9,055 nt of DNA, taken from Eubacteriaceae bacterium (lineage in GTDB: Bacteria > Bacillota > Clostridia > Lachnospirales > Lachnospiraceae). A program made the translations under genes and the position numbers. Below are positions 1 to 5,181 of this stretch, one piece after another. How positions within the stretch are numbered: the stretch's first letter is position 1; every line of letters begins with the position of its first letter. Location of the stretch: positions 1 through 9,055 of the forward strand of contig CABIYF010000049.1 of assembly GCA_902362875.1 (NCBI GenBank), written 5' to 3'. Below the pieces are notes generated by a model. It was not told the origin of the DNA. It was given only the letters and a program-made list of their open reading frames with translations, and did not search any database.

Positions 1-149
1 ATATCCCCAAACAGAATGATGATAAATTCCGTAATCACAAACCATGTAATCTGTGTAAAAGTAACGGGAAAGGGCAAGTTAAAGTCATTGATTGCATATA
101 AGACTTTTTCCACGTTCCAGATACCCGTATAAGATTTAATCTTTTTCAA
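1..149 (-). CDS. tcpE: TcpE family conjugal transfer membrane protein (Orf17), 5' part only
   Basis: The first 49 codons are visible and the gene runs off the left edge. The product begins MKKIKSYTGIWNVEKVLYAI, closely resembling Tn916 Orf17/TcpE, a membrane component of the Gram-positive mating channel. A hydrophobic stretch starts near residue 35 (TWFVITEFIIILFG), probably the first membrane segment. The start codon is TTG at 149-147: an in-frame TGA lies 9 nt upstream, no ATG precedes it in frame, and an AAAGGAG ribosome-binding site (166-160) lies 10 nt upstream. The use of TTG could keep expression low. It is the last visible gene of the transfer operon, 117 nt after the second ardA, with a terminator-like hairpin between them. 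Confidence 0.9.
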   Translation of the reverse strand, partial: MKKIKSYTGIWNVEKVLYAINDFNLPFPVTFTQITWFVITEFIIILFGD

Positions 150-184
150 GTTCTTTCAGCTCCTTTCGTAAGTTTCTAAATGGA

Positions 185-213
185 AAAGGACAGCCATTTT
201 CAGACTGTCCCTT
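185..213 (-). terminator. Terminator-like hairpin between ardA and tcpE
   Basis: Read on the minus strand, AAGGGACAG pairs with CTGTCCTTT (9 bp including one G-U), and two more inner pairs (T-G, C-G) can extend it to about 11 bp. The tail is TTTTCCATTT, a broken U-tract, so termination may be partial. It lies 54 nt after the ardA stop and 36 nt before the tcpE start, where it could reduce readthrough from the ardA genes into tcpE or protect mRNA ends. Confidence 0.55.
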
Positions 214-266
214 AAAAGAGAAATACGCTGTCAGTAGCAACCATGCTTGTCGCTGATCTTCCAGCG

Positions 267-770
267 TTAGTATGGTATCTCGCACATACCTCGGCTTGTT
301 TCAATGAAGCAACCGCCCATATCCAAATCTCGCCCGTAAGCTTCATAGTCAATGTAGTTCTGTAAGCTGGGTGGAATATCCCCAAGTGCCTGCAATTCGT
401 CTATGTAGTAGCAGGCAACGTCTGTCATGGTTTCACAGTCGGGATAATAATAAATATCGTCCTTGTGTTCCACGACTTCTTCCAGTGTCCCGTAGTGGCT
501 GATAAATTCGTCCAGACACTCTACGATATAGTCGGGAAGTTCCTCTATCATTTCATACATCTCATTAAGTTCTTCAATGGAAACATACTCGCCAATTGCA
601 ATGGGAAAGTTATCGGTATCATGGATTGCGTATTCCTCATACTCTTCATTCAAGCCGATTTTTTCTTTCACATCTTCCTCGTCAATGGGGAACGTGAACC
701 AAGCACCGACTAAATAGCCCTCATTGTATTTTCCAAGATTAGCAATATAAACCGCCATATCATCAATCAT
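267..770 (-). CDS. ardA: Antirestriction protein ArdA (Orf18-like), second copy
   Basis: This 167-aa protein matches the length of Tn916 Orf18 (ArdA), an acidic DNA mimic that occupies type I restriction-modification enzymes and so protects newly transferred DNA. Visible family features are the N-terminal VYIANLGKYNEGYLVGAWF, a very high Asp/Glu content throughout, and the C-terminal NYIDYEAYGRDLDMGG block. I place the start at ATG 770 because GAGGTGG lies 8 nt upstream. Two in-frame GTGs (779 and 776) and an ATG at 758 are less well placed. It sits 17 nt after the stop of the other ardA and is the copy closer to classical Orf18. Translation is probably coupled to the preceding gene. Confidence 0.93.
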   Translation of the reverse strand: MIDDMAVYIANLGKYNEGYLVGAWFTFPIDEEDVKEKIGLNEEYEEYAIHDTDNFPIAIGEYVSIEELNEMYEMIEELPDYIVECLDEFISHYGTLEEVVEHKDDIYYYPDCETMTDVACYYIDELQALGDIPPSLQNYIDYEAYGRDLDMGGCFIETSRGMCEIPY

Positions 771-787
771 AAGCACCACCTCATTTC

Positions 788-1291
788 CTACTCTGGCAGT
801 TCAAAGATACCGTGTTCTGTTACTAAAAATTTCCCGTGTTCCTGCAAGTGAGAAGCGTAGGCTTCAAAGTCAAAATAGTATTCTTGACAGTCCTCGGATA
901 AATGTTTGAACGTCGGGTCGTTCATCAGCTTTTGCCTTGCAACATCTATCATGCTTTTGCAGTCGGGATAAACGGTAATCACGTTCCTGCAAATATAAAG
1001 TGCTTCTAAATTCTCAAACACCGTAAGTAGTGATACATATTCTTCCTGCATATCACTTGAAAGCTGGCGGTACATAAAATCTAATTCGTTGAGCTGGTAC
1101 ACGCTTGTATGTTCGTGGATTTCATCAGCATAAGGCAACACCTTTTCGATAATTCGGTAATCCCCACTTTCTGCAACGACACCTAACTTTTCTTCAAACT
1201 CGGCAACATCTATCGGCAGGTCGAACCAGTATGATATTGTTTCTTCGCCAGTTGTTCCTCTCGTTTCCACCAGCACCCTTGTTTCCTGCAT
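788..1291 (-). CDS. ardA: ArdA-like antirestriction protein, divergent first copy
   Basis: This 167-aa acidic protein has the same layout as its neighbour: an N-terminal beta-rich block with YWFDLPIDVAEFEEKLG aligning to AWFTFPIDEEDVKEKIG, a central helical acidic region ending in YPDCKSMIDVA (YPDCETMTDVA in the neighbour), and a C-terminal YFDFEAYASHLQEHG aligning to NYIDYEAYGRDLDMGG. The first strand is less conserved and the overall identity to the second copy is clearly low, so this is an old duplication or a separately acquired paralog. The start ATG has AGGA about 5 nt upstream. Its first 82 nt overlap the end of the preceding hypothetical gene in another frame. It probably inhibits type I restriction with a different specificity, which is inference. 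Confidence 0.88.
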   Translation of the reverse strand: MQETRVLVETRGTTGEETISYWFDLPIDVAEFEEKLGVVAESGDYRIIEKVLPYADEIHEHTSVYQLNELDFMYRQLSSDMQEEYVSLLTVFENLEALYICRNVITVYPDCKSMIDVARQKLMNDPTFKHLSEDCQEYYFDFEAYASHLQEHGKFLVTEHGIFELPE

Positions 1292-1506
1292 TGTTCCTCA
1301 CGTCCTTTCTGTTGTTTCATCACATCTTTTAAGGTCTGGTACGACATACCAAACACATACTTTGAAAAATCTTCTAACTGTCTTTCTTCATAGTTGGCAG
1401 GGTTCAGTCGTTTCATTTCATGCCACACCTTACGCTTGTAAGAGGGCAGGTCGGAAATATACTCACAGCCGATTTTTGCCTGCATATCCTTAAAAATATC
1501 GTTCAT
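1210..1506 (-). CDS. Small hypothetical protein preceding ardA
   Basis: I do not recognise a functional family. The open frame continues upstream to 1632, but that extension translates a terminator and intergenic DNA, so I start at ATG 1506, which has a good GGAG site 7 nt upstream. The product is 98 aa, soluble and basic, starting MNDIFKDMQAKIGCEYISDL, with helical charged segments (KRLNPANYEERQLEDFSKYVFG) and a Lys/Arg/Gln-rich tail containing WWKREEQLAKKQ. It occupies the orf19-like position between the channel genes and ardA. The last 82 nt overlap the ardA start, so the tail may not be ancestral: a stop near 1291 may have been lost, or the overlap may couple translation. Confidence 0.72.
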   Translation of the reverse strand: MNDIFKDMQAKIGCEYISDLPSYKRKVWHEMKRLNPANYEERQLEDFSKYVFGMSYQTLKDVMKQQKGREEQCRKQGCWWKREEQLAKKQYHTGSTCR

Positions 1507-1536
1507 TTCATCACTCCAATCTGAAATTTTGGTAAG

Positions 1537-1568
1537 AAAAAAGCAGTCAATCCTAAGACCAACTGCTT
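1537..1568 (-). terminator. Intrinsic terminator A, twin of 5144-5175
   Basis: On the minus strand AAGCAGTTGGTC pairs with GATTGACTGCTT around a TTAG loop (12-bp stem with G-U pairs), followed directly by a run of T (complement of the six A at 1537-1542). It lies 25 nt after the stop of the DUF3784-like gene and ends about 17 nt before the ribosome-binding site of the next backbone gene. It differs from the copy at 5144-5175 by one base of 32, and that change keeps a G-U pair. Confidence 0.87.
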
Positions 1569-1592
1569 TGCATATAAATATAAATTTGGAAA

Positions 1593-1901
1593 CTAAAATT
1601 TTCGGAAGTTTTTTTGTATTTTGTGTAGCCATAGTCCAGCAATACCAGCTATAATTGCCAAGAAAAAAACTGCGGTAGGAATAGAATGATTTTTTACTAT
1701 AATCGCAATTACCCCAGATACTAAAATACCAATCCCTACGAATAAAACAGGTTTTCCTAATTCTTTTGCATATCCTTTTTTGTTATCAGTAGTATCAAAT
1801 ACTTTACCATGAACAAAAGAGTAATTTCCCTTTAATAAAGAAATACTCACGAATATAAGGATAGCAGAAACAAACCACATCATTATACTAAATCCTAACA
1901 T
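1593..1901 (-). CDS. DUF3784-like small membrane protein (inserted cassette A)
   Basis: This 102-aa protein has three predicted membrane segments, at about residues 5-24, 50-69 and 74-93. A short polar loop after the first (LLKGNYSFVHGKVF, then TTDNKKGYAKELGKP) resembles DUF3784-type proteins, whose function is unknown. A basic tail follows (HKIQKNFRKF). The ATG at 1901 has AGGAAGTG about 8 nt upstream and its own promoter-like sequence. The DNA is visibly more AT-rich than the flanking backbone genes, and the unit is flanked by a promoter and a terminator, so it looks like an independent cargo cassette placed between the TcpD-like gene and the orf19-position gene. A role in envelope stress or peptide resistance is possible but unsupported by sequence. 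Confidence 0.82.
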   Translation of the reverse strand: MLGFSIMMWFVSAILIFVSISLLKGNYSFVHGKVFDTTDNKKGYAKELGKPVLFVGIGILVSGVIAIIVKNHSIPTAVFFLAIIAGIAGLWLHKIQKNFRKF

Positions 1902-1938
1902 AAAATATCACTTCCTAAAGTTGTATTTTTATATCCAT

Positions 1939-1967
1939 ATTATATCACCCAATTAACAACATCACAA
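1939..1967 (-). promoter_or_regulatory. Sigma-A-type promoter with extended -10, cassette A
   Basis: On the minus strand: -35 TTGTGA (1967-1962), a 17-bp spacer, and a perfect -10 TATAAT (1944-1939) preceded by TG one base upstream (TGATATAAT, an extended -10). It lies 38 nt upstream of the ATG of the DUF3784-like gene. Such a promoter would let the cassette be transcribed while the ICE is integrated and its transfer operon is off. Confidence 0.78.
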
Positions 1968-1974
1968 TAAAAAT

Positions 1975-2196
1975 TTATGCACCGATAATCTTGTTGAACA
2001 GCTCTAACAGTACATCTTTCACACCGCCAGCATTGAACACCAAGCCAACAGCAATCAAGGCAACTACCAAGAAACCGATAAGTTTGGAAAACTCACGTTT
2101 GAACCCTAAGTAGATACCGATAACCACAATCGCCATAAGCACTAAGCTCTGTGCGTTTGATAAAAACCATTGATACAAATTTTGTCCGAAATTCAT
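1975..2196 (-). CDS. TcpD-like conjugation membrane protein, 73 aa
   Basis: The protein has a short amphipathic N-terminus (MNFGQNLYQWFLSN), two hydrophobic segments at about residues 16-30 and 38-55 separated by the basic turn GFKREFSK, and an amphipathic C-terminus (GGVKDVLLELFNKIIGA). This matches the TcpD-type small membrane proteins encoded next to TcpE in Gram-positive conjugation modules, where they belong to the mating channel. The ATG directly abuts the TAA stop of the preceding 44-aa gene, and GAGGA lies 7 nt upstream inside that gene, so translation is very likely coupled. Cassette A now separates it from the downstream ardA-tcpE segment. Confidence 0.8.
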   Translation of the reverse strand: MNFGQNLYQWFLSNAQSLVLMAIVVIGIYLGFKREFSKLIGFLVVALIAVGLVFNAGGVKDVLLELFNKIIGA

Positions 2197-2331
2197 TTAA
2201 TTGTCCTCGCTTTCTTCTAATTGTTTCATTTCATAGTCAGCTTCTTTGCCGACATTCAAAATACACATCAAGACCACACCGATACCCATTCCCATAGATA
2301 CCAGCAGGAAGTCTTTTAATAATACCCACAT
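2197..2331 (-). CDS. DUF3789-type small membrane peptide, 44 aa
   Basis: This gene is easily missed by length cut-offs. It reads MWVLLKDFLLVSMGMGIGVV, continues as a hydrophobic helix to about residue 27, and ends in an acidic polar tail (EMKQLEESEDN). It matches the DUF3789 small proteins that follow relaxase genes in Tn916-like elements; function unknown, probably an inner-membrane helper of transfer. The ribosome-binding site GGAG overlaps the relaxase stop codon region (the TAG at 2346-2344 lies in TTAGGAG), and its own TAA touches the ATG of the TcpD-like gene. The three genes form a tightly coupled translational unit. Confidence 0.85.
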   Translation of the reverse strand: MWVLLKDFLLVSMGMGIGVVLMCILNVGKEADYEMKQLEESEDN

Positions 2332-2343
2332 TTTTTATCACTC

Positions 2344-3540
2344 CTAACTTTCCACCAAATCTTTTGCAGGGGTCGTCTGCTGTTTGATTATCATTTCATG
2401 CTTTTCTGTGAGTTTTGCCTGCTGTTCGATTGTTTCCATGTAGTCTGTACCGTTTCCCTTATCAATCTTTTTCAGCATTTTCAAGGTTGGTGCTACCTGC
2501 CTTTGTACCCAACGCAATGTACGGTCTAAGGTATAAGGCTCTGGCTTTGTCGTCAGCTTCAAGCTCTGTCTGTTATCGCCGATAAACCAAGCCCAGCGGT
2601 CATTGAGTTTCCAGTCATTTTTCCGCTTGTCTGGTTCTTCATCAACAAACCGCACATACTGGTTGATGATAGAAAAGGCGGTCTGCTCTGCGTCATAATA
2701 GGTCAGCAAATCCCGTACTGCATAATAGGCACGTTCATTGCGAAGCCGTATCTCAAAACGGTTGATAATGTCGGCTTCTTCAAGCGGTGTCCCTAACTTG
2801 ACGTACTGCTCATAGTCCTTTTCATAGATACAAAAATACACATCTGATTTCAGCGAACCAAGATAAAGGGTACGTCCCATATATTCTCTGTCGTCCTCTC
2901 TGTGCTTGATAAGCTCGCCCGACTGATAAAACTTATAGCTTCTGGACTTTCCGATATATTCCCGTTTCCTGCATTTTTCCGCAAGCTCTGGAATATCCAA
3001 AATGCCCGTATGGTCGTTGATAGCAAGGTCGATACGTTTCATCACGCCCCCGTCTATGAGTGCGTCCATGAGGAAGTCATACCAGCTTCTTTGCTGTGCC
3101 AGCAGGTAACTTTCAAACTGCCTGCAACCACGCCCCTTTAACTCTAAAAGGACACCTTTTTCTTCGTCAGCCGAAGTATAAATAAAGATGTCCCCTAAAG
3201 AGTAATGCTCCGTATAGCTGTAACGCCCGTAATCTTCATGGAGCATATAATTGATATTCAGTTTTAATATATCTTTGATGATGTGCTGTATATCCAATGT
3301 GGGAAAACGAATTTTCACATAATCAAACAGCATGGTAAGCGGTGCTTCTGGATTGAACCTTGCCAGTTCCTTATGCAGAGTATTAAGAAGTTCCTTTGAC
3401 GGCTTCATTTTTCTACTTTCTATCTTGTTGAGATATTCCCTTGTGATACCAGAAGCCACCGCCAGCTTTCCTTGTGAGATACCGTAAGCAATCCGTTTCT
3501 CCCGTAATTCTTTTATCCATTGTTCTTCATTCAGAACCAT
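2344..3540 (-). CDS. orf20: MobT-family relaxase / Rep_trans replication initiator (Orf20)
   Basis: The 398-aa protein has an N-terminal XRE-type helix-turn-helix (about residues 10-58, YGISQGKLAVASGITREYLN) joined to a Rep_trans domain (about 70-330). Visible family motifs are KRIDLAIND (168-176) and GRTLYLGSLKSD (222-233), typical of rolling-circle initiators. In Tn916 and ICEBs1 the homologous enzymes nick oriT through a catalytic tyrosine and stay bound to the transferred strand; I cannot safely pick which Tyr here. The ATG at 3540 is the only in-frame choice before an upstream TGA. Its Shine-Dalgarno is poor (GGGGGT almost touching the ATG), so initiation may be weak. It is next to the oriT-like site, as in Tn916. 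Confidence 0.95.
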   Translation of the reverse strand: MVLNEEQWIKELREKRIAYGISQGKLAVASGITREYLNKIESRKMKPSKELLNTLHKELARFNPEAPLTMLFDYVKIRFPTLDIQHIIKDILKLNINYMLHEDYGRYSYTEHYSLGDIFIYTSADEEKGVLLELKGRGCRQFESYLLAQQRSWYDFLMDALIDGGVMKRIDLAINDHTGILDIPELAEKCRKREYIGKSRSYKFYQSGELIKHREDDREYMGRTLYLGSLKSDVYFCIYEKDYEQYVKLGTPLEEADIINRFEIRLRNERAYYAVRDLLTYYDAEQTAFSIINQYVRFVDEEPDKRKNDWKLNDRWAWFIGDNRQSLKLTTKPEPYTLDRTLRWVQRQVAPTLKMLKKIDKGNGTDYMETIEQQAKLTEKHEMIIKQQTTPAKDLVES

Positions 3541-3557
3541 ACCCCCAATCTGTCAAG

Positions 3558-3584
3558 TGTGAAGTTTTTTAAGGCGACTTCACA
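3558..3584. repeat. Inverted repeat just upstream of the relaxase gene
   Basis: TGTGAAGT (3558-3565) and ACTTCACA (3577-3584) form a perfect 8-bp inverted repeat with an 11-nt spacer, 18 nt upstream of the relaxase start. It could be an operator for the helix-turn-helix of the relaxase, an RNA hairpin limiting its translation, or part of the oriT complex. The sequence alone does not distinguish these. Confidence 0.6.
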
Positions 3585-3618
3585 GCCGATTTTTGCTAGA
3601 AAATCATGCCAGAAGCCT

Positions 3619-3651
3619 TATGTTTCCTATGTTTTTTGTCTATTGTCTATT
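3619..3651. repeat. Two pairs of 7-bp direct repeats next to oriT
   Basis: TATGTTT is repeated at 3619-3625 and 3628-3634 with a 2-bp gap, and GTCTATT is repeated head to tail at 3638-3644 and 3645-3651. They lie beside the oriT-like inverted repeat at 3661-3685. Paired direct repeats at transfer origins often bind the relaxase or accessory proteins; in Tn916 the integrase is reported to bind near oriT. The binding role here is inference. Confidence 0.55.
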
Positions 3652-3660
3652 TGCAAACGT

Positions 3661-3685
3661 ACCCCTCTGTTAGATACCGAGGGGT
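3661..3685 (-). other. oriT: Origin of transfer (oriT) core, Tn916/ICEBs1 type
   Basis: On the minus strand ACCCCTC and GAGGGGT form a perfect 7-bp stem around GGTATCTAACA. From memory, Tn916 oriT has a C-run/G-run inverted repeat around GTATCTAACAG, and ICEBs1 has the related GCTAACAG, so both stem pattern and loop match. The site lies between the coupling-protein and relaxase genes, where Tn916 oriT is located. The nick is expected in or near the TCTAACAG segment, but I cannot assign the exact phosphodiester bond. Confidence 0.87.
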
Positions 3686-3691
3686 TTTACC

Positions 3692-3719
3692 TGCTGGCGT
3701 GGCTTACGCCACACCAGCA
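3692..3719. repeat. 12-bp hairpin between the coupling-protein stop and oriT
   Basis: TGCTGGCGTGGC (3692-3703) and GCCACACCAGCA (3708-3719) form a 12-bp inverted repeat with one mismatch and a 4-nt loop (TTAC). It starts 4 nt after the orf21 stop on the minus strand and is not followed by a T-run in either direction, so it is not a normal intrinsic terminator. It is probably part of the oriT fold or stabilises the 3' end of the orf21 message. Confidence 0.65.
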
Positions 3720-3723
3720 ACGG

Positions 3724-5118
3724 CTAGTCCGTGCCGTCGCCTTTCGCTTCGCACGTCGCCGTCCCGTCCTGCCTTGCTTGTGCAAGAGAGCCGATAGTCT
3801 GCAAAAAGTCATGTCCTTTCGGAACTAAAGGCGTGTAAAATTCACTTATAACACTTGTTCCTACATCACAATAGCCACGCCCCTTGATACGCTTCTGGAA
3901 AAACTGTTTTTTTACATCTGAACCGAACAGCATACCGTAACCTAATTCGCTGATACGCCCAAGTCCCACACGGAAATTGAAGTTATCTCTGATACCGTCC
4001 GAGAAATACTTTGCGTCTGGACGCTGGCAGGCAACGATAAGAAAATAACCTGCTTGTCGCCCTAACATAACGATTTTCTTTAACTGGCTAAGTAGGCTCA
4101 CGCTTTCTTTTGTCCCCAGCATTTCAAAAAATGCCACATATTCATCAAAGATAAGAAAGCAGGGTGGAAGTCCCAGATAGGCGTAGTTTTCGCCCGTCTT
4201 ATAGTTCTGGTGTCGCTTCATTTCCTCACTTCGCTGTACCATACCCTCATAAAAGGCATTGACGCAATCAATCATTTCTTCTTTGGTGTGATACACATTT
4301 CCCATAACTGTCCCTAAGTCTGCAAGGTCAGCGTTCTTCGGGTCTAAGATGTAAAGGACAGCGTTGGTATGCAGTAAGGCTTCAATGAGCGTCAGCAGAA
4401 AATAGGTTTTACCGCCACCCGTCCCACCAGCAATCAGAGCGTGAGGGAGTGCGTCATATTCCCAGACAAGATTTTTCATCAGTCTAAGACAGCCGTTTTC
4501 TGCCCGTACTTCATCAATAGTAATGCGGTTCGCTATCATATCATAAAGCAGGGTATATTCGATATAGCCGTCATGCAGGGTCTTGTCGGTCAGCTCACAA
4601 TACAAGCCACTTTCCAATTTATCCTCTAACCGTAAAAGCTGGTCTTGATATTTTCCCAGCGTGATTTCACAGCGGATATGAAGCAGTCCCTTTTCCATTT
4701 GATAATAAATCTTCGGAAACCAGACGATTTTTTCCCTTGATCTGCTTTGCAGGTCAGTAAAAAAACCGCTGTCTTGTACGGTATCGGCTTCATACCACTT
4801 ATTTTCCAGTATCATTCGTGCCAGCTTTTGACGGTGCAGGAGCTTCTTGAAGCTGTCGTAACCGAAGCGGTAATACAGAAAAGCGACCAATGCACAAACA
4901 CCAGTCGCTATCAGTATGGTTATGAAGTTGTAAGGGGAAAGCGTCAAGCCGTTTTCTAATAAGATGAAATGCTCCCAATCGGTACGCATGAGCTGTTTTA
5001 TATTCAGTAGCAGAAGAACCGCCACAAATACAAACAGAAGCGTCCCTATGGAAAAGTGGTAGACAAGGTGCTTGTCGCTGGCTCTGATACGGTGTCCTTT
5101 ATTCCAAATCTTATGCAT
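3724..5118 (-). CDS. tcpA: FtsK/SpoIIIE-type conjugation coupling ATPase TcpA (Orf21)
   Basis: This 464-aa protein has two N-terminal membrane helices (about residues 22-40 and 65-83), a linker domain, and an FtsK-like motor domain with Walker A GGTGGGKT (231-238) and Walker B FLIFDEY (321-327), followed by the ACQRPDAKYF motif typical of this family. It corresponds to Tn916 Orf21 and pCW3 TcpA: a membrane-bound hexameric motor that carries the relaxase-bound strand to the transfer channel. The ATG at 5118 is preceded by AAAGGAG 10 nt upstream and by an in-frame stop, so the start is secure. The last 16 residues (RQDGTATCEAKGDGTD) are coded by GC-rich DNA unlike the rest of the gene. Terminator B lies 26 nt upstream, so its transcription from the upstream operon may be interrupted. 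Confidence 0.95.
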   Translation of the reverse strand: MHKIWNKGHRIRASDKHLVYHFSIGTLLFVFVAVLLLLNIKQLMRTDWEHFILLENGLTLSPYNFITILIATGVCALVAFLYYRFGYDSFKKLLHRQKLARMILENKWYEADTVQDSGFFTDLQSRSREKIVWFPKIYYQMEKGLLHIRCEITLGKYQDQLLRLEDKLESGLYCELTDKTLHDGYIEYTLLYDMIANRITIDEVRAENGCLRLMKNLVWEYDALPHALIAGGTGGGKTYFLLTLIEALLHTNAVLYILDPKNADLADLGTVMGNVYHTKEEMIDCVNAFYEGMVQRSEEMKRHQNYKTGENYAYLGLPPCFLIFDEYVAFFEMLGTKESVSLLSQLKKIVMLGRQAGYFLIVACQRPDAKYFSDGIRDNFNFRVGLGRISELGYGMLFGSDVKKQFFQKRIKGRGYCDVGTSVISEFYTPLVPKGHDFLQTIGSLAQARQDGTATCEAKGDGTD

Positions 5119-5143
5119 AAGTCAATCACTCCTTTCTGGGTAC

Positions 5144-5175
5144 AAAAAAGCAGTCAATCCTAAGACTAACTGCTT
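5144..5175 (-). terminator. Intrinsic terminator B, twin of 1537-1568
   Basis: On the minus strand AAGCAGTTAGTC pairs with GATTGACTGCTT around TTAG (12-bp stem with two G-U pairs), followed by a T-run (complement of the six A at 5144-5149). It begins 6 nt after the stop of the membrane XRE regulator and precedes the ribosome-binding site of orf21. The 32-nt unit matches the copy at 1537-1568 except for one base. Confidence 0.88.
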
Positions 5176-5181
5176 ATATCA

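Noticed and set aside
1507..1632. 42-codon N-terminal extension of the orf19-position gene
   Set aside because: The extension translates terminator A and AT-rich spacer; the ATG at 1506 has a good Shine-Dalgarno and the extension has none.
3551..3556. Perfect TTGACA on the minus strand just upstream of the relaxase gene as a -35 element
   Set aside because: No acceptable -10 lies 15-19 bp downstream, which would in any case be inside the relaxase coding region.
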